Positions 1 to 8,702 of a stretch of DNA of 64,000 nucleotides are shown piece after piece. Source of the stretch: Alphaproteobacteria bacterium (lineage in GTDB: Bacteria > Myxococcota_A > UBA796 > UBA2385). The position numbers and the translations under genes were made by a program. Every line of letters begins with the position of its first letter. Within the stretch, counting starts at the first letter, position 1. Where the stretch lies: positions 1 to 64,000 of the forward strand of contig JACKEY010000021.1 of assembly GCA_020632755.1 (NCBI GenBank), written 5' to 3'. The notes under the pieces were generated by a model. It did no database searches, was not told the origin of the DNA, and worked only from the letters and a program-made list of their open reading frames with translations.

Positions 1-1562
1 CGCCCGTAGGCCTCGGCCTCGCTGTTCGAGATGCCCGCGCGGCTGCGCCGGTGGAGCGACTCGTCGAGCACCGGGTAGACCCGCCGCGGACCGAGCTCGG
101 CGAGCTGGCCCATGGCCCGGACGCGGATCTCCTCGAGCGGCGCGTCCAGCAGGCGCGTCAGCACGCCCGGTACCCAGTCCGACGCTTCGTGGGCAGCGAG
201 CACGTGCAGCACCTCGAACAGCGGCTCGGGGGTGCCGGTCTCGATGGCGATGTCGACCAGGGCCGGCGTGCGCTCGGGGACGGCCCGGTGCAGGCAGCGC
301 AGCAGGTCCGCACAGACGCCTTCTTCGGCGGTGCGCATCCGGTCGATGGCGACGTCGACGTCCTGGTGGGCGTAGCGCTCGACCAGCTGGCGGCTGATCC
401 GGCGCGACGACGCGCTGCGCTCCTGCTCCAGCACGTCCAGGCAGCGCAGCAGGTGGTAGCCGGGGATCAGGTCGAGCAGCTCGAGGAGCTCGGCGGGCAG
501 CTCCGTGTGCGACGCCGGCACCGAGTGCACGATGCGCGCCATGGCGCGGGCATCGACGAAGGACCGCAGGAAGCGCTCGACCTTCGCCTCGCCGACGACA
601 CGGGTGGCGTCGAGCTCGTGCACGATCGCCAGCAGGTTCTGCAGCTGTCCTTCGGCCAACAGGAAGTCGCGCACCTCGAGCACCAGGTGCTCGACATCGC
701 TCCACTCGGTGGGATCGACGGGGTCGGCCACCAGGCGCAGGACCCGCCCGACCAGCCGCACGCAGAGTGCCGGCAGCACCTGCGAGCTGGCTTCGGCGTG
801 CAGGGGAGCGAGCTCCTCGGGAGTGAGGTGCCGGGGACGCACCTGGCCGGGCGGAAGGGGCGAGGGGATCGGCAGGTCGAAGTCCGCCGGGACCGAGGCG
901 AAGGCCTCGATCCGCTGCAGCTCGAGTCCTTCGTCCTCGCGCCCGCCGATCGAGGCCGGGGCCATCGGGGCGTCGTCGTCCTCGTCTTCGGCCTCGAAGC
1001 CCTCGACCGCGACGATGTCGATGCCCTTGAAGCCCGCCTTCCACAGCAGGGTCACGATGTCCTCTTCCTGCTGGCGGACGCCCGTGTACCGGATGCTCAT
1101 GATCTGCAGGAAGGTGAGCAGCTCGTCCCAGGGCACGTCCCGGCGCACCGTCACCCGCCGCACGCCATCGCGGAACAGGCGGAAGGCCAGCGATCGCTCG
1201 CGATCGCGCTCGAGGTAGACGATCTCGTCCTTCCACACCAGCTCGAAGGGGCGCACCGCGAGGGCGACGTCTTCGTCCACGGCCGCCAGGGCGGCGCGCA
1301 TGGCCGTGCGGTAAGCGTCGAGGAAGGCCCGGATCGCTTCGTTGCCCGGGTCGTAGAGCAGGAAGGAGCGCGCGGCGCGGGCCAGGGCGCGCAGGCCGTC
1401 GTTGACCTTGCGGGAGACGGCGTCCCCGCCGAGCGCGATCTCCTCCGCGAGGAGGTGCTCTTCGAGGCTGACGGCGTCGTCGCTGACGGCATCGTCGGGG
1501 ACGGCACCGTCGAGGGCCGGGTCCTTCGGGGGGACCCCGCCGATGTCGGGCGACTCGGGCAT
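1..1562 (-). CDS. HEAT-repeat-like cytoplasmic protein, 3' end outside window
   Basis: A long open frame enters from the left edge and starts at ATG 1562. About 520 residues are visible. The N-terminus is acidic (Asp/Val/Ser rich). It is followed by helical sequence with an ARAARSFLLYDPGNEAIRAF-type segment and an acidic EDEDDD stretch near residue 200. The distal half consists of repeated amphipathic helices of the HEAT type (for example LLRCLHRAVPERTPALVDIA). No signal peptide or membrane segment is visible. Such all-helical repeat proteins usually act as protein-protein scaffolds; the partner is unknown. It is divergent from the polyketide gene at 1734. The opposite strand is also open over this stretch, but its translation is Arg/Gly/Gln-rich with no domain logic, so I treat it as a shadow. 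Confidence 0.7.
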   Translation of the reverse strand, partial: MPESPDIGGVPPKDPALDGAVPDDAVSDDAVSLEEHLLAEEIALGGDAVSRKVNDGLRALARAARSFLLYDPGNEAIRAFLDAYRTAMRAALAAVDEDVALAVRPFELVWKDEIVYLERDRERSLAFRLFRDGVRRVTVRRDVPWDELLTFLQIMSIRYTGVRQQEEDIVTLLWKAGFKGIDIVAVEGFEAEDEDDDAPMAPASIGGREDEGLELQRIEAFASVPADFDLPIPSPLPPGQVRPRHLTPEELAPLHAEASSQVLPALCVRLVGRVLRLVADPVDPTEWSDVEHLVLEVRDFLLAEGQLQNLLAIVHELDATRVVGEAKVERFLRSFVDARAMARIVHSVPASHTELPAELLELLDLIPGYHLLRCLDVLEQERSASSRRISRQLVERYAHQDVDVAIDRMRTAEEGVCADLLRCLHRAVPERTPALVDIAIETGTPEPLFEVLHVLAAHEASDWVPGVLTRLLDAPLEEIRVRAMGQLAELGPRRVYPVLDESLHRRSRAGISNSEAEAYG

Positions 1563-1733
1563 GGGTCCATTCTCGCACAGCCGAAGGCGCCGGGAGAGCC
1601 CGTTCTGGACGGGACAGCCCGGCACCGGCGACGCTGCCCGACCGGCCGCAGCACCGCCGCCCGTGCAAGGGTAGAATCCGCCCACGCCCGCCCGGCGACC
1701 CGCCGGGTGCCTGCGCCAGAGGACGTCGATCCC

Positions 1734-2792
1734 GTGACCATGGAGCGTGCCCGCCTGCTGTCCGTCGGCACCAGCAACCCGCCGGACTACTACACGCAGC
1801 AGGACATCATCGACCGCTACCGCGTGGCGAATCCCGCGGTGCGCTCGATGTTCCGCGCCAGCCACATCAAGGGCCGCTACCTGGTGCTGCCCCCCAGGGA
1901 CGACGAGGGACGCCCCACCGAGTCCCAGGCCCAGCTGCTCGAGAAGCACCGCCGCTGGTCGCTGACCCTGGGCGCGGCAGCCATCGAGAAGGCGCTGGCC
2001 GGCACCGGGCTGACCACCGCGGACATCGACTACCTGTGCTGCGTGACCTCGACCGGCTTCATGCTGCCGGGCCTGACGGCGATGTTCATCCGCCATCTGG
2101 GCTTCCGGGTCGACTGCTCGCGGGCCGACATCGTCGGCATGGGCTGCAACGCCGGGCTCAACGGGCTCAACCCGGTGGTGTCCTGGGCCCAGAGCAACCC
2201 GGGCAAGAACGCGCTGATGGTCTGCTGCGAGATCAACAGCGCGCTCTACGTCTACGACGACAGCATCGACACGGGCGTGGTCAACAGCCTGTTCGGCGAC
2301 GGCTGCGCGGCCGTGCTGGTCCGCGCCGACGAGACCGATGAACCCGCCTTCGCGCCGCGGGTCCTGGGCTTCGAGTCCCACCTGATCCCGGATGCCTGGG
2401 ACGCGATGATCTACCGCTGGCAGGAAGCCCACGGGAAGTTCTCCTTCGGGCTGGCCCGCGACGTGCCCTACGTGCTGGGCCTGCACGCCGACATCCCGGT
2501 CACCGACCTGCTGCACCGCCACGGGCTCCACGTCCGGGACATCTCGCACTGGCTGGTCCACAGCGGCGGCAAGAAGGTCATCGACGCCATCAAGTACACC
2601 GTCGGCATCACCGCCCACGATGTGCGGCACACGACCGGGGTGCTGGCCGACTACGGCAACCTGGGCTCCGGCAGCTTCCTGTTCAGCCTGCAGCGCCTGC
2701 TCGACGAGCGGGTCGTCCGCCGCGGCGACTACGGCGTGATGATGACCATGGGCCCCGGCTCGACCGTCGAGACCGCGCTGCTGCGCTGGTAG
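1734..2792 (+). CDS. DpgA-like type III polyketide synthase
   Basis: This 352-residue thiolase-fold enzyme is predicted to condense malonyl-CoA units. The catalytic triad of type III polyketide synthases is visible: Cys138 in VGMGCNAGLN, His276 in VHSGGKK and Asn309 in YGNLGSGSF. The motif spellings are closest to what I recall of DpgA, the 3,5-dihydroxyphenylacetyl-CoA synthase of glycopeptide pathways, rather than plant chalcone synthases or RppA. I chose GTG 1734 because AGAGGA sits 10 bases upstream; ATG 1740 is the alternative. The crotonase gene follows after 45 bases, which fits a DpgA/DpgB-like partnership. The product cannot be fixed from sequence alone. Confidence 0.85.
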   Translation: MTMERARLLSVGTSNPPDYYTQQDIIDRYRVANPAVRSMFRASHIKGRYLVLPPRDDEGRPTESQAQLLEKHRRWSLTLGAAAIEKALAGTGLTTADIDYLCCVTSTGFMLPGLTAMFIRHLGFRVDCSRADIVGMGCNAGLNGLNPVVSWAQSNPGKNALMVCCEINSALYVYDDSIDTGVVNSLFGDGCAAVLVRADETDEPAFAPRVLGFESHLIPDAWDAMIYRWQEAHGKFSFGLARDVPYVLGLHADIPVTDLLHRHGLHVRDISHWLVHSGGKKVIDAIKYTVGITAHDVRHTTGVLADYGNLGSGSFLFSLQRLLDERVVRRGDYGVMMTMGPGSTVETALLRW

Positions 2793-2837
2793 CCTGCCCT
2801 CCCCTCCCCCTCTCTCCCGACCCCAGCCGGAGTCCCC

Positions 2838-3569
2838 ATGAACGCCGAGACCGTGCGCTACGAGGAGCGCGGCGAGGTCGCCCACGTCACGCTGCTGCGC
2901 GACCGCATCGACATGCAGCTGGTCCGCGAGCTGACCGCCGTCTGCAACCACCTCGAGGACGACAGCGCCACCAAGGTCGTCGTGTTCCGCGGCGCCGGCG
3001 GCGTGTTCTGCCGCGGCATCGACTACGCCGACTTCAAGCCCGACCAGCCCGTCGACATCCACGGCTTCGGCAAGTGGGAGAAGATGTGCGTGCGCATCGA
3101 GCGCCTGCGCAAGGTGACCGTGTCGGTGCTCGAGGGCGCCGTCGTGGGCGGCGGCGTGCAGCTGGCGCTGGTGACCGACGCGCGGGTCATGGCCCCCGAC
3201 GCCACCCTGCAGCTCGACGAGGTGCACCACGGCTTCCTGCCCGGCATGGCGACCTACCGGCTGGCCAAGTACGTCGGCCTGGGGCACGCCAAGCGGCTGG
3301 TGATGCGCTGCCCGGTGGTCACGGCCGACGAAGCACTGCGGCTCGGGCTGGTGGACCGGGTCACCGCCGACGTCGACGCCGCCACGGACGCCGTGATCGC
3401 CGAGTTCGGCCCCACCCACGTCGTGGCGGTGACCCTGGCGCGGCGGCTGCTCAACGAGAGCTACGAGTTCTCCTACGAAGACGCGATCGGCCACTTCCTG
3501 GCCGCCCAGCACCGCTCGATCAGCCAGACGGCCTTCCTCGAGACGCTGCGCAAGAAGGGCGGGGAGTGA
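2838..3569 (+). CDS. Crotonase-family enoyl-CoA hydratase/isomerase (DpgB/PksI-like context)
   Basis: A 243-residue crotonase-fold protein. The oxyanion-hole region is seen in GVFCRGIDYADF (about residue 55), and the second oxyanion segment in GAVVGGGVQLALVTDARVMA (about residue 100). The conserved GFLPG-type loop follows. It lies between the type III polyketide synthase and an acetyltransferase, and its stop overlaps the next start (GTGA). In the Dpg pathway two crotonases (DpgB and DpgD) assist the synthase in dehydration and aromatisation. Only one is present here, so the product or the division of labour may differ. The GGAG box before the ATG is well placed. Confidence 0.85.
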   Translation: MNAETVRYEERGEVAHVTLLRDRIDMQLVRELTAVCNHLEDDSATKVVVFRGAGGVFCRGIDYADFKPDQPVDIHGFGKWEKMCVRIERLRKVTVSVLEGAVVGGGVQLALVTDARVMAPDATLQLDEVHHGFLPGMATYRLAKYVGLGHAKRLVMRCPVVTADEALRLGLVDRVTADVDAATDAVIAEFGPTHVVAVTLARRLLNESYEFSYEDAIGHFLAAQHRSISQTAFLETLRKKGGE

Positions 3570-4327
3570 GCGACCCGGCCCCCGGCGGTTCGCGCGCCGG
3601 GGACGTCGCCCGCCTGGCCCAGGCCGCCCGCGACGTCCGCCCCCTGCAGGTGCCGGACGGCACCATGGCGCGCATCCGGCCGATGCAGTTCCACGACGCC
3701 GCGCAGGTGGCGGCGCTGCACCAGGCCGCGATGGGCAACAGCCTGTGGGCCCGGCTGGGGCATGGCTTCCTGACCCAGCTCTACCAGGCGCTGGTCAACG
3801 ACCCGCGCTTCCTGGGCTTCGTCTACACCGAGCCCGACCGCCCCGAGCACGAGCGCATCCGCGGCTTCATCGCCGGCAGCCAGGACACCGAGGCGATGTT
3901 CGCCGCGGTGTTCCGCAGCGCCTGGTTCCTGCTGGGTCCGGCGGCCCTGCCCGGCGTGCTGCGCGACCCCCGCGTGATCCGCCAGCTCGTCCGCACCGCC
4001 CGCTACTTCGACGAGAGCGCGCCGCCCCTGCCCGTCCCGGTCCCTGCCGAGAGCCTGTTCTGCAGCTTCGCCCCCGACCTGCGCGGCAAGCGCGTGTCCG
4101 GCGCCATCAACCAGGTGCTGTTCGACGAGCTGCTGCAGCGCGGCCACCGCTACGTGAAGATCACCACCGAGACCGACAACGAAGGCGCCAACCGCCAGCT
4201 GCGGAGCTGGGGCTTCCACGACGCCGGTCGGTTCCGGTTCTACGGCAAGGACATGGTCGTCTACGTGCTCGACCTGGCCGAGAGCCCCCGGGTGCAGCCC
4301 GAGAGCCGCCACCCCGCGGTGCTCTGA
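3566..4327 (+). CDS. GNAT-family N-acetyltransferase
   Basis: Starts at GTG 3566, overlapping the crotonase stop by four bases, so it is translationally coupled. The 253 residues form a GNAT fold: the acyl-CoA pyrophosphate-binding loop is RGKRVSGAINQVL (about residue 173), followed by the beta5/alpha4 region TETDNEGANRQLRSWGF. The first 30 residues are a non-conserved leader. The centre (about residues 95-140) is hydrophobic and longer than in minimal GNATs. As the last gene of a polyketide operon, it might transfer the polyketide acyl group, or acetylate the product. That role is inference from position only. Confidence 0.75.
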   Translation: MSDPAPGGSRAGDVARLAQAARDVRPLQVPDGTMARIRPMQFHDAAQVAALHQAAMGNSLWARLGHGFLTQLYQALVNDPRFLGFVYTEPDRPEHERIRGFIAGSQDTEAMFAAVFRSAWFLLGPAALPGVLRDPRVIRQLVRTARYFDESAPPLPVPVPAESLFCSFAPDLRGKRVSGAINQVLFDELLQRGHRYVKITTETDNEGANRQLRSWGFHDAGRFRFYGKDMVVYVLDLAESPRVQPESRHPAVL

Positions 4328-4328
4328 G

Positions 4329-5858
4329 CTACCACTCGATGTAGCGGCTGTGCTCGCGGGCGTCGTCGATGGCGTCGGCCAGCCGGTCGTGGTGGGCCTG
4401 CGTCGTCAGCGACAGGGTGCTGCCGTCGAGCAGGTTCACCGTCCCGTGGGGGTCGGCCTGCATGTCGGTCAGCACGGTGCGGCCGTTCTCGTAGACCATC
4501 AGGCGGTAGCGGTCGTCGCGGGCCGCCAGTCCTTCGCGATCCGAGGTGGTGCGCGAGCCGAACAGGCCCGTCATCACGACGTCGCGGGCGAGCACTTCTT
4601 CCCGATCCTGGACCAGCGGCAGCAGGCTGCTGCCGTCGAGCTCGGACATGTGGGACCGGCCGATCAGCGGGTCGATGCCCGCCAGGTCGAGCAGCGTGGC
4701 GTACAGGTCGGCGACCTGCACCGGCTGGGACACGGCGCGACCGGGGTCCCCGACGCCCGGCCCCATGACCACCAGCGGCACCAGCACGCCACCTTCGGTC
4801 AGGGTGCCCTTGGCCTGGTCGCCCGGCCAGGCGCCCTGGGCCACGTTCGCGGTGCTGCCGTTGTCGGAGACGAAGACGATCCAGGTGCGGTCGATCTCGT
4901 CGTCGGGGATGCCCGCGATCAGCCGCCCGAGCTCGGTGTCCATCGCCTCGATCATGGCCATGTGGTACCGCTCGGGGCGCGCGGCGATGTCTTCGGCCGT
5001 ACCGGTCAGGTCGTCGAAGGAGTGCAGGTCCGACGGCGGCAGGTGCAGTGGCTTGTGCGGTGCATTGAAGGCCAGCCAGAGCAGCCACGGGCCGTCCTGA
5101 TCGTCGATCCAGTCCAGCGCATCGTCGACGTTGACGGTCGTGGCGTAGCCGGACTCCTGCGCGGACACCCCGTCGACGATGCGGGTCCAGTCGTAGAAGT
5201 CCTCGACCTCGCCGTCCAGCGCCCCCGCGAAGTGGTCCCAGCCGTACAGGTTGGGGTCGCCGGGCTCGAGGGACAGGTGCCACTTGCCGATCAGGGCGTG
5301 GGTGTAGCCCACATCGGCCAGATCGAAGGCCTGGGGCAGGGTCAGCTCGTCGGGATCCAGGGGATCGTTGCGGTTGCCGACGGCTTCGCCCATGCCGGTG
5401 CGCCAGGCCTGGCGGCCGGTCGTCATGGCGGCACGGGTCGGGCTGCACACCGGGTAGGACCATGCCTGGGTGAAGGTGACCCCCTGATCGCACAGGCCCC
5501 GCAAGGTCGGCTGTTCGCCGCGCTGCACGTCCGGGAAGCGATCGTCACAGACGAAGGACTCCATGCCCATGTCGTCGGCGACGACCAGCAGCAGGTTCGG
5601 CCGCTCGTCGTCGCCGTCGCCGGTGTCGCCCGCGGGTTCCCCGTCGTCGTCGTGCCAGCCACCGTCGTCGTCGCTTTCCGGGCCGGCCGGGGCCGAGCCC
5701 CACAGGTCCACACCGGGCGGAAGCAGCGGCGCGACGGTCTGGCCCATGCCCGGGAGATCGGCCGACGAGCCACCGTCGACGGCATCGCGCACCACGCCGC
5801 CGTCGGTGCCACAGGCACCGATCAGCAACGCCAGGAGGGGGCGGGAGGAGAGTCGCAT
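4329..5858 (-). CDS. Type I sulfatase, predicted lipoprotein
   Basis: 509 residues. The N-terminus is a lipoprotein signal with LLIGAC (Cys16), then an Asp/Gly-rich linker to about residue 85. The sulfatase domain starts at RPNLLLVVADDMGME; Asp95/Asp96 are the metal ligands. The sulfatase signature CSPTRAAMTTGR has Cys138, which must be oxidised to formylglycine by an FGE-type enzyme before the protein is active. Downstream are the GKWHL and FVSDNGS motifs expected for the family. It is likely exported and anchored, hydrolysing sulfate esters on an external polysaccharide; the substrate is unknown. It ends two bases after the convergent GNAT gene. Confidence 0.9.
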   Translation of the reverse strand: MRLSSRPLLALLIGACGTDGGVVRDAVDGGSSADLPGMGQTVAPLLPPGVDLWGSAPAGPESDDDGGWHDDDGEPAGDTGDGDDERPNLLLVVADDMGMESFVCDDRFPDVQRGEQPTLRGLCDQGVTFTQAWSYPVCSPTRAAMTTGRQAWRTGMGEAVGNRNDPLDPDELTLPQAFDLADVGYTHALIGKWHLSLEPGDPNLYGWDHFAGALDGEVEDFYDWTRIVDGVSAQESGYATTVNVDDALDWIDDQDGPWLLWLAFNAPHKPLHLPPSDLHSFDDLTGTAEDIAARPERYHMAMIEAMDTELGRLIAGIPDDEIDRTWIVFVSDNGSTANVAQGAWPGDQAKGTLTEGGVLVPLVVMGPGVGDPGRAVSQPVQVADLYATLLDLAGIDPLIGRSHMSELDGSSLLPLVQDREEVLARDVVMTGLFGSRTTSDREGLAARDDRYRLMVYENGRTVLTDMQADPHGTVNLLDGSTLSLTTQAHHDRLADAIDDAREHSRYIEW

Positions 5859-5931
5859 GGGGGGACCAGAGCGGCGGAACGACCGACGCTCTGCGAGCGT
5901 ACACCGTTCCGCGCCGCGACGCACGGAGTTG

Positions 5932-6513
5932 TCAACCGTGTGCAAGGCCCTGGACACCGATCGCCGCCGCGTCGACCTCCTCCGCCGCGCCCAGCCGGGC
6001 CGCCAGCTCGTCCAGCAGCGCACCCATCGCCTGCTGCTCGCCGGTCTCGCGCAGCAGCCACAGCCGGGTCGCGGTGAGCTCGACCGCGGCGAGCGCCTCG
6101 GACAAGGCCGCACGCTCCCGCTCCCGGGCCGCCGACAACAGCGCCCGCGACTGGCCGCGCGCGGCGTCCAGGGCGGCATCGACCCCGGCATCGGGTCCGT
6201 CCACCAGCTCGGCGAGCGCCCGATCCAGCCGCGACAGCCGGGCCTGCTGTGCGGACAAGGCGCGATCCAGCGCCGCCACCGTCGCCAGGGCCGGGTCGCC
6301 TGCCGGCAGGGCCTGGCGCAGCCGCTGCACGGGCGAGGGCGACGGCGGCTCGGTCGCGACGGGCGCGGTCTCGGCCGCGGGCGCCAGCGAGGCCGCCAGG
6401 AAGAAGGGCCAGAAGGCCACGGCCAGCACGCGCTCCCAGGCTGGGCGGGCGCCGCGCGTCGCGACCACCACACCGGCAGCGGTCCACGCCATCAAGAGCA
6501 GCAGGGCGTCCAT
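5932..6513 (-). CDS. Small membrane-anchored helical protein
   Basis: 193 residues. Two N-terminal hydrophobic segments (residues 2-18 and about 28-45) are followed by a long Ala/Leu/Arg-rich helical region with heptad character, suggesting a coiled coil. I do not recognise a family. Its start lies two bases beyond the stop of the polytopic membrane gene upstream, so it is almost surely co-transcribed and translationally coupled with the two membrane paralogues before it. Confidence 0.65.
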   Translation of the reverse strand: MDALLLLMAWTAAGVVVATRGARPAWERVLAVAFWPFFLAASLAPAAETAPVATEPPSPSPVQRLRQALPAGDPALATVAALDRALSAQQARLSRLDRALAELVDGPDAGVDAALDAARGQSRALLSAARERERAALSEALAAVELTATRLWLLRETGEQQAMGALLDELAARLGAAEEVDAAAIGVQGLAHG

Positions 6514-6514
6514 C

Positions 6515-7324
6515 TCAAGCCCCCAGCACGGCCGCGATGGCCTGCAGCACCTCGATGAGCCCGGTGCCCTCGGGCCCGCGCAGCAGCACGGTGTCGCCGG
6601 GCATGCCGATGACCGGCCGCAGCAGCCAGGACAGCTGCAGCCCGGTCAGCCCCAGCACCCCGCCCCACGGCAGGGCGGCGGTCCACGGCAGGTGCCGGAG
6701 CAGCCGCACGGCCCCGGCCAGACCGCCCAGGGCGCCGACCCCGACGACGGCCAGCACGAAGCGCCGGTAGGCGTACCACTCGACGACATCGGCGCTGCTG
6801 CCCATGCTGAAGGTCAGCCAGGTGATCACGGCCAGCGGGACGAGTCCCGCCATCACCACGGCACCGGTGGCGACAGCCTGCAGCACCAGGCCCGACAGCC
6901 GGACGGGCGACATCGGCCGCCCGGCCAGCGCGCAGGTCACGTGCAGCACGGGCAGGCTCAGTCCCGCGCTGGCCAGCAGCACGATCGGCAGCTTCACCGC
7001 GCTGGCGACCGCCTGGATGGCGCCTCCCTGCAGGCCGATGGCCAGGCCGAACACCGCGGCGCCGGCGGCGGCGACGGCGGCGAGCGGCGCGATGAGCGCG
7101 GCGGGCTCGGGGCCGACCAGGATCCGGTGGCTCAGGCCCGGACCGTCGCGCAGCAGCTGCTGGAGGACCGCGGCGGGGGCGAGGGAGCCGGACGGGGCGG
7201 TGCCCGGGCCGCCGAGAGGGCTGTCCACTGCATCGTCGGCGAGCTCGCGGAGGGCCGCGGGGCCGAGCTCGGGGAGGTCGATCGTGGGCCGCACGGCGTC
7301 GGCGGCGAGGGAGGAAGCGTCCAT
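6515..7324 (-). CDS. Polytopic membrane protein (paralogue B)
   Basis: 269 residues from ATG 7324, chosen because CGGAGTCCCCCC precedes it. A longer frame upstream is Arg/Pro-rich and unlikely. After a polar N-terminus of about 75 residues come five or six hydrophobic helices. A central block, ALAGRPMSPVRLSGLVLQAV, aligns by eye with ALRGRQADVLQLAASAAVG in the upstream gene, so the two are tandem paralogues. The layout (cytosolic head plus about five helices with a conserved polar loop) recalls Yip1-like bacterial membrane proteins, but I cannot assign a function. It sits between paralogue A and the small coiled-coil membrane protein. Confidence 0.7.
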   Translation of the reverse strand: MDASSLAADAVRPTIDLPELGPAALRELADDAVDSPLGGPGTAPSGSLAPAAVLQQLLRDGPGLSHRILVGPEPAALIAPLAAVAAAGAAVFGLAIGLQGGAIQAVASAVKLPIVLLASAGLSLPVLHVTCALAGRPMSPVRLSGLVLQAVATGAVVMAGLVPLAVITWLTFSMGSSADVVEWYAYRRFVLAVVGVGALGGLAGAVRLLRHLPWTAALPWGGVLGLTGLQLSWLLRPVIGMPGDTVLLRGPEGTGLIEVLQAIAAVLGA

Positions 7325-7356
7325 GGGGGGACTCCGGGAGGGCGAGGGGGAGGCGT

Positions 7357-7989
7357 TCAGAGGAGGTGCACGGCGAGGACGCCGGCGGTCCACAGCGTCA
7401 GGCCGTAGTGGACGAGGGCGGCGACCGGTCCGGCCGACGAGGCGCCCGTCGCCAGGGAGCGCTTCACGGTGGCGACGGCCCCGGCGAGCAGCGACAGCAG
7501 GAAGAGCATCACGACGACCAGCGCCAGGCCGAAGTCCGGCTCGGCACCCAGCGCGTGCACGAGCACCACCGGGGCCATCGCGGCCAGCGTGGTCCCGGCG
7601 ACGGTGGGCCCCACCGCCGCGGACGCCGCGAGCTGCAGCACGTCGGCCTGTCGACCGCGCAGCGCGCTGACGAGCACCAGGGGCGGAAAGGTCAGCAGGG
7701 CCGCCAGCAGCGCGCCGCCGACCAGGGCCGGCCCCACGTCCGCGAGCCCCTCGCCGCGGGTCAGGCCGACCGCCGCGGACAACAGGAAGGCCGCAGCTCC
7801 CGCGAAGGCCACGCCGAGCGACGCGGCGAGCCCGGCCGGGGACGCCGGCACGCCGTCATCGGCGAGCAGCGCCCTCCCGTCGGGGGCCAGCAGGTGGCGG
7901 CGCAGCGCAACCCGGGCGGCCAGGGGGTGGTGGGGCGGCAGGTGCAGGGCCGTGGCGGCCGGGGCGGACTTGGGGACTGCGGAGCTCAC
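7357..7989 (-). CDS. Polytopic membrane protein (paralogue A)
   Basis: 210 residues from GTG 7989, preceded by a strong GAGGAGGATCCC ribosome-binding site. The frame continues upstream without good start context. The N-terminal 65 residues are polar. They are followed by four to five hydrophobic segments, with a polar loop ALRGRQADVLQL between the second and third. It resembles the next gene (6515-7324) in order of segments and loop spelling. It is the first gene of a three-gene operon; the function is unknown. Confidence 0.7.
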   Translation of the reverse strand: MSSAVPKSAPAATALHLPPHHPLAARVALRRHLLAPDGRALLADDGVPASPAGLAASLGVAFAGAAAFLLSAAVGLTRGEGLADVGPALVGGALLAALLTFPPLVLVSALRGRQADVLQLAASAAVGPTVAGTTLAAMAPVVLVHALGAEPDFGLALVVVMLFLLSLLAGAVATVKRSLATGASSAGPVAALVHYGLTLWTAGVLAVHLL

Positions 7990-8207
7990 GGGATCCTCCT
8001 CGGGGGGGTGTCGCGCTCCTCGATTGCAGCCGCCGTGCCAGCGTCGACGATCCGCACGGGTACACCATCCCCTCCTCCTCCCCCCGAGCGGGCCCGGCAC
8101 CGCGGTCCACGAATCCACGCGACCGCGCAATCGACGATGGATCCGGCTCCGTGGCGCTCCCCGGCGGCCCTGCGTTAGGTCCGCCGCCTGCACTCGCCGA
8201 GGTCCAG

Positions 8208-8702
8208 ATGAGCGACGCCCAGCGCCCCGAAGACGCCCTCTCCCTCCAGATCGACGCCCTGGTGGCCCGCCTGCGCGACGGGGACGACGACGCCAAGGCT
8301 GCGCTCGTCGCGGCCTGCTCCGGCGCGGACGGCGCACGGGCCCGCGAGCTGCTCGAGAACGCGATGAAGGGCGAGCTGCTCGAGACGCGCTGGGAGATCG
8401 AGGACGTGCTCGAGGAGACCACGCCCAAGAAGGCGGCGCCTGCGACGCCGGAGCCCGAGCCCGAGCCCGAGCCCGAGTCCGACCCCAACCGCCCGTTGAC
8501 CGCCGCGGATCTCGACCTGGTCTACGATGATCCGCGCGGCCTGATGCTGCACAAGAGCAAGGTGGGAGACCGATGGTTCGCGACGCAGGTGGATCCCCGC
8601 ACCGGACAGCCCCAGACCTTCGAGCTGCACCCGCAAGAAGTGCAGCAGCTCAAGGCGCAGCTCCAGGGCAGCCCCTACTGGCTGGTGGGCGCCGGGGCCT
8701 GA
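8208..8702 (+). CDS. Small acidic protein with Glu-Pro linker, function unknown
   Basis: 164 residues from ATG 8208 with GAGG upstream. Residues 1-75 are helical and charged. Residues 80-92 are a Pro-Glu repeat linker (PEPEPEPEPE). The C-terminal 70 residues form a compact unit with YDDPRGLMLHKSKVGDRWF and a Gln-rich end. No signal peptide. No family recognised. Its last codons overlap the start region of the TPR lipoprotein gene, suggesting coupling. Confidence 0.7.
   Translation: MSDAQRPEDALSLQIDALVARLRDGDDDAKAALVAACSGADGARARELLENAMKGELLETRWEIEDVLEETTPKKAAPATPEPEPEPEPESDPNRPLTAADLDLVYDDPRGLMLHKSKVGDRWFATQVDPRTGQPQTFELHPQEVQQLKAQLQGSPYWLVGAGA

Noticed and set aside
51..1733. Plus-strand open frame in front of the polyketide synthase, apparently giving a 913-residue protein
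   Set aside because: Its translation is Arg/Gly/Gln-rich without domain features, and the minus strand carries a coherent HEAT-like protein. The synthase begins at 1734 with its own ribosome-binding site.
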